Shown here: piece by piece, positions 1 through 7,545 of the stretch
Layout: every line of letters starts with the position of its first letter
Numbering within the stretch: the first letter of the stretch is position 1
Translations under genes and position numbers: made by a program
From: CAWJMD01 sp963700925
Lineage (GTDB): Bacteria > Actinomycetota > Actinomycetes > Actinomycetales > CAWJMD01
DNA: 64,000 bases
NCBI GenBank assembly: GCA_963700925.1
Contig: OY969553.1
Location: forward strand, 1,674,001 to 1,738,000
Reading direction: 5' to 3'
The notes under the pieces: model-generated
The model's database searches: none
Told to the model about the DNA's origin: nothing
The model's input: only the letters and a program-made list of their open reading frames with translations

Positions 1-161
1 GCCAGGGAGAGGTGGACTTCGACGAGTTCTTCGGAACCCTCGGGAGGCTCGGGTTCGACGGCATCATGACCGTCTGCGTCTTCGCCTGGGAGGAGCGAGC
101 CCGCGAGTCCAGCCTCTTCATGCGCGAGCAGATCGAGCACTACACGAAGACCTGGGCCTGA
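1..161 (+). CDS. Sugar phosphate isomerase/epimerase, C-terminal fragment (runs off left edge)
   Basis: An open frame enters from the left edge (first full codon at base 3) and ends at a TGA at 159-161, giving about 52 residues. The text contains GRLGFDGIMTVCVFAWEE and ends EHYTKTWA, which resembles the last strand and helix of xylose-isomerase-like TIM barrels (AP endonuclease 2 family), where a late strand carries the pattern GYDGxxxxxVxxWE. These enzymes usually bind a divalent metal and act on sugars or inositol derivatives. The metal ligands lie outside the window, so substrate cannot be inferred. The family is moderately likely; no function is assigned. Confidence 0.55.
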   Translation, partial: QGEVDFDEFFGTLGRLGFDGIMTVCVFAWEERARESSLFMREQIEHYTKTWA

Positions 162-182
162 CGGCTCGTACGCCACGGCTCG

Positions 183-668
183 TCACGGCGACCTGCTCAC
201 GTGTTCGGCGAGATCGACCACGGCGTCGAGCAGCTCGTCCCCGTCCAGCAGCGCTCGATCGTTGTGGTCGGCACCGGAGACCTCCACGACCTGGTGCAGG
301 GACGGTGCCGCTGCTGCCACCGCCCGGCTCTGGTCCGGCGGCACGACCGAGTCCCGGCTGCCGTACACCACCGTGACCGGCACCGAAACGGTCGCGAGCT
401 GCTCCGCCAGCGGGTACCGGTCCCGGAGCAGGGTCCGGACCGGGAGGAACGGGTAGTGGGTCCGTCCGACCGAGGCCAGGTCCGTGAACGGTGAGCGCAG
501 CACCAGACCCGCAGGTGGACGGTCCGTCGACAGCTCGGTGAGCACCGCGGCGCCCAGGCTCTCGCCGAGGTACAGGATCCGTTCCGGCGGGTAGCCGGCC
601 GTCTCGACCAGGTACTGCTGCGCCGCGCGGGTCGACGCGCCGCGCTCCGGCAAGCCGGCCACGATCCC
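183..668 (-). pseudogene. Alpha/beta hydrolase, 5' part lost at the IS junction
   Basis: About 160 residues of a serine hydrolase remain. The nucleophile elbow GESLG is near residue 31 of the fragment (YLGESLGAAVLTEL), the acid is probably the Asp in YGSRDSVVPP, and the histidine is in GADHND close to the end. Members of this family normally have 80-100 further residues carrying the first strands and oxyanion region. Here family-like sequence begins abruptly at AGLPERG, and reading upstream meets a stop at 699-701 after crossing into transposase sequence. No convincing start or ribosome site is present; a GTG at 662 is the only nearby candidate. I read it as a truncated and probably dead gene, broken by the adjacent IS630-like element. 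Confidence 0.75.
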
Positions 669-1516
669 CGCAGACCGTTCGCGACGAGATCCTGTCGATC
701 ACGTTGACCGAGCCGCCGGTTGAGCTCGGCATCACGCACTGGTCCTCACGGCTTCTCGCGGACCGGTTGCGGCGAGCCGGAAAGCCGGTGTCCCACGCCA
801 CGGTGGCGCGGGTGTGGAAGCACTTCGGGATCCAGCCGCACCGCTTCGGGACGTTCAAGTTCTCCACCGACCCGCAGCTGGAGGCCAAGGTCCGCGACAT
901 CGTCGGGCTCTACCTGAACCCGCCCGAGAAGGCCGTTGTGCTGTGCGTGGACGAGAAGTCCCAGACCCAGGCGCTGGACCGCACCGCCCCCATCCTGCCG
1001 CTGCGCCCCGGCCTACCCCAGAGCAGGACTCACGACTACCGCCGGCACGACACCACCACCCTGTTCGCCGCCCTGGAGGTGGCCACCGGCAAGGTCACCG
1101 ACGCCTGCTTCGACCGGCACCGCCACCAAGAGTTCCTGCGGTTCCTCAAACAGGTCGCCAAGGCCTACCCCCGCCAACCGCTGCACGTCGTGGCGGACAA
1201 CTACGCCGCCCACAAGCACCCCGCCGTCAAGGCCTGGCTGGTCAAGAACCCGCGCATCACCATGCACTTCACCCCGACCTCCGGCTCCTGGATGAACCTG
1301 GTCGAGGTCTTCTTCGGCATCCTCACCCGACAACCGATCCGCCGCGGCACCTTCACCAGCGTCACCGACCTCGAAACCGCGATCGGCACCTGCATCGACG
1401 CCTGGAACGAACGCTGCGAACCCTTCCGCTGGGTCAAAGACGCCGACACCATCCTCGCCAAGGCCGTCCACCCCAATGACCGCAACACCAACACCACGTC
1501 AGTTACACGCCACTAG
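665..1516 (+). mobile_element. IS630-family insertion sequence remnant
   Basis: Transposase-like protein sequence begins sharply near 665-672, where the alpha/beta hydrolase on the other strand stops making sense, and ends at 1516, overlapping the stop codon of the phytase. The left end of the element, including the N-terminal helix-turn-helix coding part of the transposase, is missing. No terminal inverted repeats or TA target duplication could be recognised. The element is therefore a deletion remnant that probably cannot move on its own. Confidence 0.75.
704..1516 (+). CDS. IS630-family transposase, N-terminally truncated
   Basis: The frame encodes about 270 residues from a TTG at 704; family-like sequence continues upstream of it (VRDEILSITLTEPP) to about 671. 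The DDE integrase core is complete. The first Asp is in CVDEKSQTQALDR, the second in VVADNYAAHK, and the Glu in SGSWMNLVEVFFGIL. IS630 transposases usually carry a further 80-100 N-terminal residues with paired helix-turn-helix domains that bind the terminal repeats, and these are absent. The catalytic residues survive but specific DNA binding is probably lost. There is no visible ribosome-binding site for the TTG, so expression is doubtful. Confidence 0.8.
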   Translation: MTEPPVELGITHWSSRLLADRLRRAGKPVSHATVARVWKHFGIQPHRFGTFKFSTDPQLEAKVRDIVGLYLNPPEKAVVLCVDEKSQTQALDRTAPILPLRPGLPQSRTHDYRRHDTTTLFAALEVATGKVTDACFDRHRHQEFLRFLKQVAKAYPRQPLHVVADNYAAHKHPAVKAWLVKNPRITMHFTPTSGSWMNLVEVFFGILTRQPIRRGTFTSVTDLETAIGTCIDAWNERCEPFRWVKDADTILAKAVHPNDRNTNTTSVTRH

Positions 1517-2673
1517 GTGCCGTTAGGGGAGAGATCTACGACCTTCTCGAGCCTCACTAGCTTGAAGTTCTGCTCACCCGAATTACCCGGTGCCGCGTTG
1601 TTGTTGTCCTGGCACACGAACAGGCCCTGGGGGAACGCCGGACCGAGGTCGCCGGCGTAGGCGGCGATTCCATCCGTGCGCGAGCAACCGTCGGTCACTT
1701 CGCCCGTCACGACCTGAAACGCGCCGACGAACTTGTTGCCGCTGGCGCGGCTGTAGACGAGGTAGTAGTTCTGCTGGGGCTTCTCGACGTTCTGCGCGGA
1801 GACCACGACGTATCCGCTGACGCCCCCGAGATCCACCAGGGTCACGCCCTCGGCATCGGACGCGATGCGCCCCTGAGGCTGCACCTCGTCGACGAGGGTA
1901 CGGGTCTCTCCACTCGCGGGCTCGGCTCCGTACCGCCAGAGGCCGACGTCTTCCTCGGAGATATACAGCGCCCCGGTGGAGTCGTCCGCTGCGCAGCCCT
2001 CACTTTCCGAGCCGACGAGGAACTCCCGCGTCCGGGTCGCCTCGAGCACCCCGTCGCGGTCGCCGTCGGAGAGCTCGAACTGCCGCACCCGACCGGAGCG
2101 GGTCACCATGAAGGCGGAGACCTTGCCAGTGACCTCGCTCTCGTACAGGCATACCCCTTCTCCCCCACCGGTGGCGATACGCGCTTCGTCCTGCGGCCGC
2201 AGCATCCGCGTAGAAGGGTTCACGTCGAACAACTGCAGACCTGAGTTGGCAGCAGCCACCACATCGCGCTCGACGCCGCCGATCGTGACCCCCTGACGCA
2301 CGTCGGAATTGCCCCAGAAGCTTGCCCCGCTGGTTAGTCGCTGCTGCCGACTGCCGTCGAAGTTGTACGTCTCCAGCGCGCCGCGCTTGTCGTTGCCGAT
2401 CACCAGCGAGAGTGCGGGGTCGGTGGGGTGAACCCAGATCGAGGGGTCGTCTGCAGAGTCGCCTTCACTGGTTACCGGGGCCGTCTCGACGTCGGCGGTG
2501 ACCTGAACCGGATCGACTGCGACCGGGGCAGCCGGCGGTGCGGGAAACACCACCAGGGCGCCCGATAAGGCAAGGGCCGTCAGTGCTGGCACCGGCCAAG
2601 CCCCCCGAGCGCCAACGGAGGGGCGATTGGCCCTACTTGTCCACGATTCTGGACTGAACTGTCGCTGCCGCAT
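1513..2673 (-). CDS. Secreted beta-propeller phytase (3-phytase family)
   Basis: This is a beta-propeller (BPP) phytase, which uses calcium to remove phosphate from myo-inositol hexakisphosphate outside the cell. Family hallmarks include DDPSIWVHPTDP near residue 80, ALYISEEDVGLWRY near residue 240 and CSRTDGIAA near residue 330, ending in QNFKLVRLEKV as BPPs do. With the ATG at 2673 the protein is 386 residues and begins with a basic stretch and a hydrophobic segment (PALTALALSGALVVF), a plausible Sec or Tat-like signal peptide. A longer reading to 2814 adds a low-quality extension and was not chosen. Its stop codon lies inside the end of the IS630 remnant, but the domain appears complete. 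It would supply phosphate and inositol. Confidence 0.85.
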   Translation of the reverse strand: MRQRQFSPESWTSRANRPSVGARGAWPVPALTALALSGALVVFPAPPAAPVAVDPVQVTADVETAPVTSEGDSADDPSIWVHPTDPALSLVIGNDKRGALETYNFDGSRQQRLTSGASFWGNSDVRQGVTIGGVERDVVAAANSGLQLFDVNPSTRMLRPQDEARIATGGGEGVCLYESEVTGKVSAFMVTRSGRVRQFELSDGDRDGVLEATRTREFLVGSESEGCAADDSTGALYISEEDVGLWRYGAEPASGETRTLVDEVQPQGRIASDAEGVTLVDLGGVSGYVVVSAQNVEKPQQNYYLVYSRASGNKFVGAFQVVTGEVTDGCSRTDGIAAYAGDLGPAFPQGLFVCQDNNNAAPGNSGEQNFKLVRLEKVVDLSPNGT

Positions 2674-3247
2674 CCCACATACTGCACACAACAAGACCCG
2701 GGCTATTGAGCCGCTCACCCACACGGCCGATGCTTTTCGTATGAGTAGTGGGACTTCTGCGACATTGCGCGAGCTCCCTTTCACCTGGACAGCTGGCCGC
2801 GCGTCTTTGGTCAAACCTCAGTCCGACAGACACGCATGTCGAAACCGCGAGGAGCCAGGGCTGGTTGAGCTGACGCACGCTTCCTGGAGGGGGCCGGGAG
2901 GGCCGCTGTTGTACGGAGCACGGATGGGTGAGTCACGGAGTGCTCCCCGGAGGCGCCCTGCACATCGGGACGAAGAGGGCGGGGCGGTCGCTGCGCGCTA
3001 GCGCCCGTGACACCGGTAGGGCTCGTTTCACAAGGCGCTCAGCAAACTTGGTTGCTTCCGCTGGTCGGCGATCTCACGGCGGACTGGACCAACCTGACCA
3101 CGTCACCCGTTGGACACCGATTGGTTACAGAGTCTGCCGTCACGGCGGTGCCTTTGGGGTCTGCGCACGTGTCGCCCCGTCCCTGAGGTGCACTCGAGCA
3201 CGCCAACCCGATTTCCGGCGACGCGTCGGGTCGCGTTCCCCTGCGCC
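2674..3247. other. Intergenic region without a recognisable gene
   Basis: About 570 bases between the phytase start and the tRNA remnant. Six-frame reading gives only short, mutually overlapping frames without family resemblance or good ribosome sites. The base composition is lower in GC and less codon-like than the flanking genes. The phytase promoter must lie at the left end of this stretch. The rest looks like decayed accessory DNA next to an attachment-site remnant. Confidence 0.5.
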
Positions 3248-3292
3248 CTGAAAATCGGAAGGTCGGCGGTTCGACCCCGCCTCTGGCCACCA
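3248..3292 (+). repeat. tRNA-Phe 3' fragment (probable att site remnant)
   Basis: The 45 bases from 3248 read as the 3' part of a tRNA. They contain an anticodon loop CTGAAAA (anticodon GAA, Phe), a perfect 5-bp T stem GGCGG/CCGCC around TTCGACC, the 3' acceptor strand TCTGGCC, discriminator A and encoded CCA at 3290-3292. The 5' partners are absent: the bases before 3248 (GCGCC) do not pair with the 3' anticodon stem, and no GGCCAGA acceptor strand is found upstream. Tyrosine integrases commonly cross over in an anticodon loop and leave exactly such a 3' fragment at one end of an island. It is not a functional tRNA gene. Confidence 0.8.
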
Positions 3293-3469
3293 ACAAGTCT
3301 TGGCGTGGACCTGAGCGATGCTCAGGGCCCTCAGTGCATCTCAGCAGGTCAGCGACCTACTACGCCGTCGATCCACCGCCGGCGGTGGAACTCCGGTACT
3401 CGTGTCGAGTCCCGCAGATGCCGTCGACCCCGACGAACTGCGGCCAGGGACGCAGGACGCCCAAGCAGT

Positions 3470-4017
3470 TCAGTGGTTTGCCGCTCCCAAAGGTGGCGCC
3501 ACGGGGCGGTCCTCGTCGGTCGAGTCCAGGTCCGGCATGGCGAAGATCGCGTCGAGCAACCAGACGAGTCGACAGAAGCGAAGAGCCCAGAGCGCCAATG
3601 CGAACTCGAAGATGAAGCGGCAAGAAAGGGATCGCTTTCGCGATCGATCGCCAGGGCTACGAGGCACAGCCCCGAGGACAGCCCCGTGATCGTGAGGATG
3701 GCCCGCCAGTTGCGGCGAAGCGCCCGGCCGTAGAGTCGCCGTACGGCCTTCGAGCGGTCGCCGTCGCCGGGATGGTACTGGGCCAGGGCGATGGCTCCCA
3801 GGCTGCCGATGATGGCTATGACGCCAGCCGCTGCGCCGTAAAGAGTCTGCCGTTGGGGACTCTCGACCCAAGACAAGACGTCAGCACGCCCCGTCCTGGC
3901 GACCACGAGGATGTGCATGGCGGTAACGGCCGCGGCGAGGAGAACATCGACTGCCGGGTGCTCGGAGGCCGCACCATGCGGATCCAGGCCAGGTTCGCCC
4001 CCGTTAGAAGCTGACAT
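3470..4017 (-). pseudogene. Small multi-pass membrane protein gene with apparent -1 frameshift
   Basis: The gene starts at an ATG at 4015-4017 with a GGGG ribosome site. The first ~130 residues contain hydrophobic segments (VLLAAAVTAMHILVVA, AGVIAIIGSLGAIALA, ILTITGLSSGLCLVALA). After IDRESDPF the frame turns into a serine/arginine-rich run, while the neighbouring frame continues sensibly with another membrane helix (RFIFEFALALWALRF) and ends PLGAANH at 3470. One base missing near 3625-3635, next to the run AAGAAAGGG, would join the two parts into a protein of about 180 residues with four helices. No family is recognised. It could be a real mutation or a sequencing error. Confidence 0.55.
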
Positions 4018-4293
4018 GACACGCCCCCTTCGAATCGAAAGGCTAGCTAGCTAGCGGAGCGTCGCATCGAGGCGAAGGTGCCCCAACGTTCAGCGAAGAC
4101 GAGCCGAACCCCGGCAACGTCCGCGGACGTCGGTTGACGTCCTCGAGATCCCGGGGGTCCTGCCACAGACGCGTCCGAGCCTCGGCTCTCGCGCAGCCGG
4201 CGGAAACGCTGATCACCATGGCGAGAGGACGTTCCGTACTCCTCCGCGGCCTCAGGTAGCGAGTCTGTCGCCCGGTCTGTTGCTCAGGGCGAC
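4018..4293. other. Intergenic region, no gene seen
   Basis: This 276-base gap lies between the start of the frameshifted membrane gene and the stop of the next leftward gene, so it should hold the promoter of the former. A short CTAG tandem run occurs at about 4042-4053. No hairpin with a T tract, RNA gene or convincing open frame was found. Confidence 0.4.
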
Positions 4294-4875
4294 TCAGCCA
4301 AGTGCCGTCAGCAGCACGATCACCAGGGCCAGCGTGACATCCAGAACGAGACAGAACTCCGCGAGGGACCGTGTCACCACACGCCTGGTCCGGCGGTGGT
4401 GCACGTCCCAGGCCGCGTGTCCGAAGAGCCCGGCCGCGACGAGGTAGCTGCCGACGTCAGGGCTGGCGAACAGGGTTAGAGCGGCCGCCCCGCCGAAGCC
4501 CAGGAGGGCCACACTCTGCAGCGGCAGACCAAACGTGGGACGAGCCTTCCCGGTGGCAAACCCATACACCAGCAACACCGCACCACTGCCCAGGATGAGC
4601 CACGTGCCGTCCACAGGTCCGTCGAGGACCTGGACCACCGTGATGATCAGCGCCGTCACCACGAACAACGGCCACGCCGCCGACTCCCGGCCCAGTGCGG
4701 CCGCACCGAGGTAGACCACGGCGGAAGCGGCCAGTATCGGCGCCACCTCGACACCGCTGCTCATCCCGATACTCGTCGCCGCAGCCAGGGCCAGCGCCGC
4801 CAGCGTCGGCCACAGGAGCTCCCAACCCCTTCTGACAGCGCCGATTTCGCCGGTCGCGTCGACCTGGGTCGTCAT
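4294..4875 (-). CDS. Six-helix integral membrane protein of unknown function
   Basis: The protein is 193 residues from the ATG at 4873-4875, which overlaps the TGA of the upstream gene in the four bases ATGA, so the two are translationally coupled. It is mostly hydrophobic, with about six transmembrane segments, for example TLAALALAAATSIGM, LFVVTALIITVVQVL, GTWLILGSGAVLLVYGF, SYLVAAGLFGHAAWDVHH and FCLVLDVTLALVIVLLTAL. A histidine-rich patch (HAAWDVHHRRTRR) lies after the fifth helix. No enzyme motif is visible. Because it is coupled to another small membrane protein, the two may form one complex or act on the same substrate. Confidence 0.7.
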   Translation of the reverse strand: MTTQVDATGEIGAVRRGWELLWPTLAALALAAATSIGMSSGVEVAPILAASAVVYLGAAALGRESAAWPLFVVTALIITVVQVLDGPVDGTWLILGSGAVLLVYGFATGKARPTFGLPLQSVALLGFGGAAALTLFASPDVGSYLVAAGLFGHAAWDVHHRRTRRVVTRSLAEFCLVLDVTLALVIVLLTALG

Positions 4876-5342
4876 GCTCGGGTTCCCTCGTGCGTGGCTG
4901 CGGTTCGTCCGCGAGCCGGCCGATCTGCGCGACTCCGAGGCGCGTGGTGACGCGAGTACTCGTCGTAGCGCCAGAGCATCACGCCGAACATCGCCGGGAT
5001 CATCACCACGTGCTGGATGAGCATGCCGGTCATCTCGTCCAGAACACCCGACCAGACGAGAGCAGCGGCAGTGCAGCTCGGTACGAGCATCGACCCGGCC
5101 ATCTCGAAGTTGCGAGCGGCGGAGTGCCCTCGGAACACCATCCACAGGAACATCGGGATGGCCATGTTCACGCCCATCAGGATGATCCGGTGAGTGCCGG
5201 ACTGGTCGGACACGCTGGTCCCCACCGCCACGTACGCGAGCGCGGCCAGGCCGCTGAAGATGCCCATGCCGACGAACATGACGACGACCATCTCGACGAA
5301 GTGCCTCACGAAGACGCCACGGCTGCTGCTGTTTCCAGTCAT
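4872..5342 (-). CDS. Four-helix conserved membrane protein, coupled to the next gene
   Basis: The protein has 156 residues. The start ATG at 5340-5342 was chosen because the hydrophobic core follows directly. Transmembrane segments are about 17-40 (VEMVVVMFVGMGIFSGLAAL), 53-70 (ILMGVNMAIPMFLWMVF), 80-98 (MAGSMLVPSCTAAALVW) and 105-123 (MLIQHVVMIPAMFGVMLW). They are unusually rich in methionine and are followed by a basic, histidine-containing cytoplasmic tail (DEYSRHHAPRSR). Similar short actinobacterial proteins sometimes carry flagellar-biosynthesis names in databases, but nothing flagellar is nearby and that name is not supported. The stop overlaps the next start (ATGA). Divergent from it is a GlxA-type regulator that might control both. 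Confidence 0.7.
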   Translation of the reverse strand: MTGNSSSRGVFVRHFVEMVVVMFVGMGIFSGLAALAYVAVGTSVSDQSGTHRIILMGVNMAIPMFLWMVFRGHSAARNFEMAGSMLVPSCTAAALVWSGVLDEMTGMLIQHVVMIPAMFGVMLWRYDEYSRHHAPRSRADRPARGRTAATHEGTRA

Positions 5343-5454
5343 GAACCGACCCTCACAGCGGCCCACGCGTGCATCAAGAGACTCTGCACTCCCTGGCCGG
5401 ATTTCTGGGAAACCTGTCCGAGAGCCTCGCTCCGATCCTCTTAGACTCGGACCC

Positions 5455-6462
5455 ATGACGTCACACCAGGTCGTGGTCCTGGCATACGAAGGGGCCGAGC
5501 TTCTCGACATCGCTGCGGTGACATCGGCACTCGACCTGGCGAATCGGCTCGGTGCCGACCCGGTGTACCGCGTGGTCCTGGCCAGTGTCGCGGGGGGTGA
5601 GATCCGTTGCGACTCAGGGCTGAGCGTACGAGCGCAGGTGCGCCTGAGTGCGGTGCAGAGCGCGGACACCGTGATCGTCTCCGGCGGGCGAGGCCACACC
5701 GTGGCGACCGACGACCGGGCGCTCGTCCGGCACCTGCGGCGCCTTGCCGAAGGGGCACAGCGCGTGGGCTCGGTCTGCACTGGCGCGACCCTGCTCGCCG
5801 AGGTGGGGCTGCTGGACGGACGTCGGGCCACCACCCACTGGCTGTACGCCGATGAGCTCGCGGCGCGCTACCCGGCAGTGCACGTCGACGCCTCGCCGAT
5901 CTTCATCCGCGAGGGCCGCATCGCCACGTCGGGTGGCGTGACGGCGTCCCTTGACCTGACCTTGGCGCTCATCGAGGAGGACCACGGTCCGGAGCTCGCG
6001 CGCCGCGTCGCCATGGGGATGGTCACCTACCTGCAGCGGCCGGGAAACCAGGCTCAGATGAGCATGTTCACCACCTCGCCACGACCGGACCACTCTGCCC
6101 TTCGAGACGTGCTCGACCATGTCGTCGCGCATCCAGGCGACTCCCTGAACGCCACCATGCTCGCGGCACGCGCCGGCGTCAGCGTCCGCCAGCTCAACCG
6201 GCTGTTCCAGGAGAACCTCGGCGAGCCCCCTGCCGCTGCGGTACGGCGGGTCAGGCTCGAGATCGCAGCGCGTCTCCTGACGACGACGGACGTCCCTCTG
6301 TCGCAGGTGGCCCGGCGCTGCGGCTTCAGCTCGAGCGAGACACTTCGGCAGGCCTTCGTCAGCCGGTTCGGGGTTGCTCCTCGGACGTTTCGGCAGACGC
6401 AGGGCGGCGTTGCCATGTCTACCCGGCGTGCGAGTAGACGTTCAGCTGCAGGCCGCCACTGA
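5455..6462 (+). CDS. GlxA-family transcriptional regulator (DJ-1/PfpI + AraC HTH)
   Basis: This 335-residue protein joins an N-terminal DJ-1/PfpI-like domain (about 1-185) to a C-terminal AraC-type DNA-binding domain (about 210-315). The first domain opens with VVVLAYEGAELLDIAAVTSAL and has the elbow VGSVCTGATLLAEVGLLDGRRATTHW, keeping the cysteine seen in GlxA-type regulators. The second domain shows the two helix-turn-helix units LAARAGVSVRQLNRLF and SQVARRCGFSSSETLRQAF. The ATG at 5455 follows the divergent promoter region. Such proteins usually activate neighbouring catabolic or transport genes in response to a small ligand, so the divergent membrane-protein pair is a plausible target. 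Its 3' end overlaps the convergent reductase gene by 44 bases. Confidence 0.85.
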   Translation: MTSHQVVVLAYEGAELLDIAAVTSALDLANRLGADPVYRVVLASVAGGEIRCDSGLSVRAQVRLSAVQSADTVIVSGGRGHTVATDDRALVRHLRRLAEGAQRVGSVCTGATLLAEVGLLDGRRATTHWLYADELAARYPAVHVDASPIFIREGRIATSGGVTASLDLTLALIEEDHGPELARRVAMGMVTYLQRPGNQAQMSMFTTSPRPDHSALRDVLDHVVAHPGDSLNATMLAARAGVSVRQLNRLFQENLGEPPAAAVRRVRLEIAARLLTTTDVPLSQVARRCGFSSSETLRQAFVSRFGVAPRTFRQTQGGVAMSTRRASRRSAAGRH

Positions 6463-6994
6463 TCGGCCGAGAAGACTTCAGGCTCAGCGCGGTTGGCGCG
6501 AATTCCGGCGCGGCGACCAGCGGGATCCCCGTCCCCGCCAGAACGGGGTTGACCTTGAGGTGGAACTCGTCGATCTCGGGAAGCAGCTGAGCGGCGAGGC
6601 TGGCGCCACCACACAGCCAGATGTCCATCCCCGAGCCGGCTTTGAGCTGTCGGACGAACCCAAGGGGGTCGTCGTGGACGAACGTGACCTTCTCGTCCGG
6701 TGGCAGCGTTCGGTCGTGTGTCACCACGTACTGGTCCAGCTGCGCGTATGCACTGGTCAGGCCAGCGTCGAGTGCAGGCTGGTGAGTCACACGTCCCATG
6801 ATCACGGCATCGAAGTGTCGGGGTGACCCTGTGACGCCCAGGGCTTTGCGAACATGGGCCGGGCAGGTCTCGGGGTACTCGGCGAAAATCTCTGCCAGTG
6901 AGGCGGTTTCGTACGCGAAGAAGTCGACCTGACCATCTGGGCCAGCGATGAAGCCGTCGGCCGTCACCGCCACGAGGTACACGAGCTTGCGCAT
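6419..6994 (-). CDS. Dihydrofolate reductase-like (RibD C-terminal domain) protein
   Basis: The 191-residue protein begins MRKLVYLVAVTADGFIAGPDG, the typical opening of the RibD-C/DHFR-like fold in which NADPH binds. Later family features are VIMGRVTH near residue 66, LDQYVVT near 87 and DIWLCGGASLAAQLL near 126, and the C-terminal part has LVAAPEFAPTALSL. This family is widespread as single-gene reductases with unknown substrates; true DHFR or riboflavin reductase activity cannot be claimed. It is convergent with and overlaps the GlxA-type regulator by 44 bases. Length is usual for the family. Confidence 0.8.
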   Translation of the reverse strand: MRKLVYLVAVTADGFIAGPDGQVDFFAYETASLAEIFAEYPETCPAHVRKALGVTGSPRHFDAVIMGRVTHQPALDAGLTSAYAQLDQYVVTHDRTLPPDEKVTFVHDDPLGFVRQLKAGSGMDIWLCGGASLAAQLLPEIDEFHLKVNPVLAGTGIPLVAAPEFAPTALSLKSSRPISGGLQLNVYSHAG

Positions 6995-7065
6995 CTCACT
7001 CCCATCCGAAGGTGAACACGTCTCCGGGAACGATCACGTGCCGGACGCCGATTGGCGAATGCGTT

Positions 7066-7413
7066 TCAGGCGTGAGTGCGGACGGTGGCGATGTGGGACA
7101 TGTGCTCCTCGCCCCAGTCGCCGAGCGGCTCGAGCGCGCGGTAGAGCGAGCTCCCGAGATCGGTGAGTGAGTAGACGACCTTCGGCGGCACCTGGTCGAA
7201 GACGTCGCGGAGCACCACCCCGTCGCGCTCGAGCTCGCGCAGCTGCTGGATCAGCACCTTCTCGCTGATGTCCTCGAGCGCCCGCCGCAACTCTCCGAAC
7301 CGGTACGGGCGCTGGCTGAGCGTCCACAGGATCATCGGCTTCCACTTGCCGCCCACGACGTCGATCGCGGCGTCGAGACCGCAGGAGTACCCGTTATCGC
7401 ACTGCTCGGCCAT
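7066..7413 (-). CDS. HxlR-family transcriptional regulator
   Basis: A 115-residue winged-helix protein of the HxlR family. It has an N-terminal Cys (residue 5) and a second Cys (residue 11) in QCDNGYSCGLDAAIDVVGGKWK, the family signature GGKWKPMILWTL, the recognition region YRFGELRRALEDISEKVLIQQLRELERDGVV, and a wing ending VVYSLTDLG. HxlR proteins are small dimeric regulators, often sensing electrophiles or oxidants through cysteine and controlling a divergent oxidoreductase gene. Here the divergent neighbour is an NADP-type oxidoreductase, and an inverted repeat lies between them. The ATG is at 7411-7413. Confidence 0.9.
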   Translation of the reverse strand: MAEQCDNGYSCGLDAAIDVVGGKWKPMILWTLSQRPYRFGELRRALEDISEKVLIQQLRELERDGVVLRDVFDQVPPKVVYSLTDLGSSLYRALEPLGDWGEEHMSHIATVRTHA

Positions 7414-7450
7414 TGCGGTCTCCGTTCGCTCGCCACGCTGGGCTCACCCC

Positions 7451-7484
7451 TAGGTAAGTACCTACCACAGAGTGCGTACTTGCC
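7451..7484. promoter_or_regulatory. Probable HxlR operator (inverted repeats) in the divergent promoter
   Basis: Between the HxlR gene and the oxidoreductase gene lies TAGGTAAGTACCTA (7451-7464), a perfect 6-bp inverted repeat with a 2-base spacer. The half GGTAAGTAC (7453-7461) is also matched by GTACTTGCC (7476-7484), its reverse complement with one mismatch, centred 23 bases apart. Overlapping operators of this type are expected for a dimeric winged-helix repressor that controls both directions. Binding itself is inference. Confidence 0.6.
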
Positions 7485-7545
7485 ATTCGGACAGTGTCGG
7501 AGCGAGCGTGGAAGGCATGCCCGCCCAATCGAAACGGAGCAGCCC

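Noticed and set aside
3248..3292. Functional tRNA-Phe gene
   Set aside because: No 5' acceptor strand, D arm or 5' anticodon stem can be found upstream; only the 3' half exists.
3039..3296. Short minus-strand frame beginning MLVARGGVEPPTFRFSG
   Set aside because: Its first residues are just the reverse complement of the tRNA-Phe remnant; this sequence turns up as a false gene wherever such tRNA ends occur.
4872..5342. Flagellar biosynthesis protein annotation
   Set aside because: Only a loose resemblance of Met-rich helices; no flagellar genes in the window and no FlhA/FliP motif.
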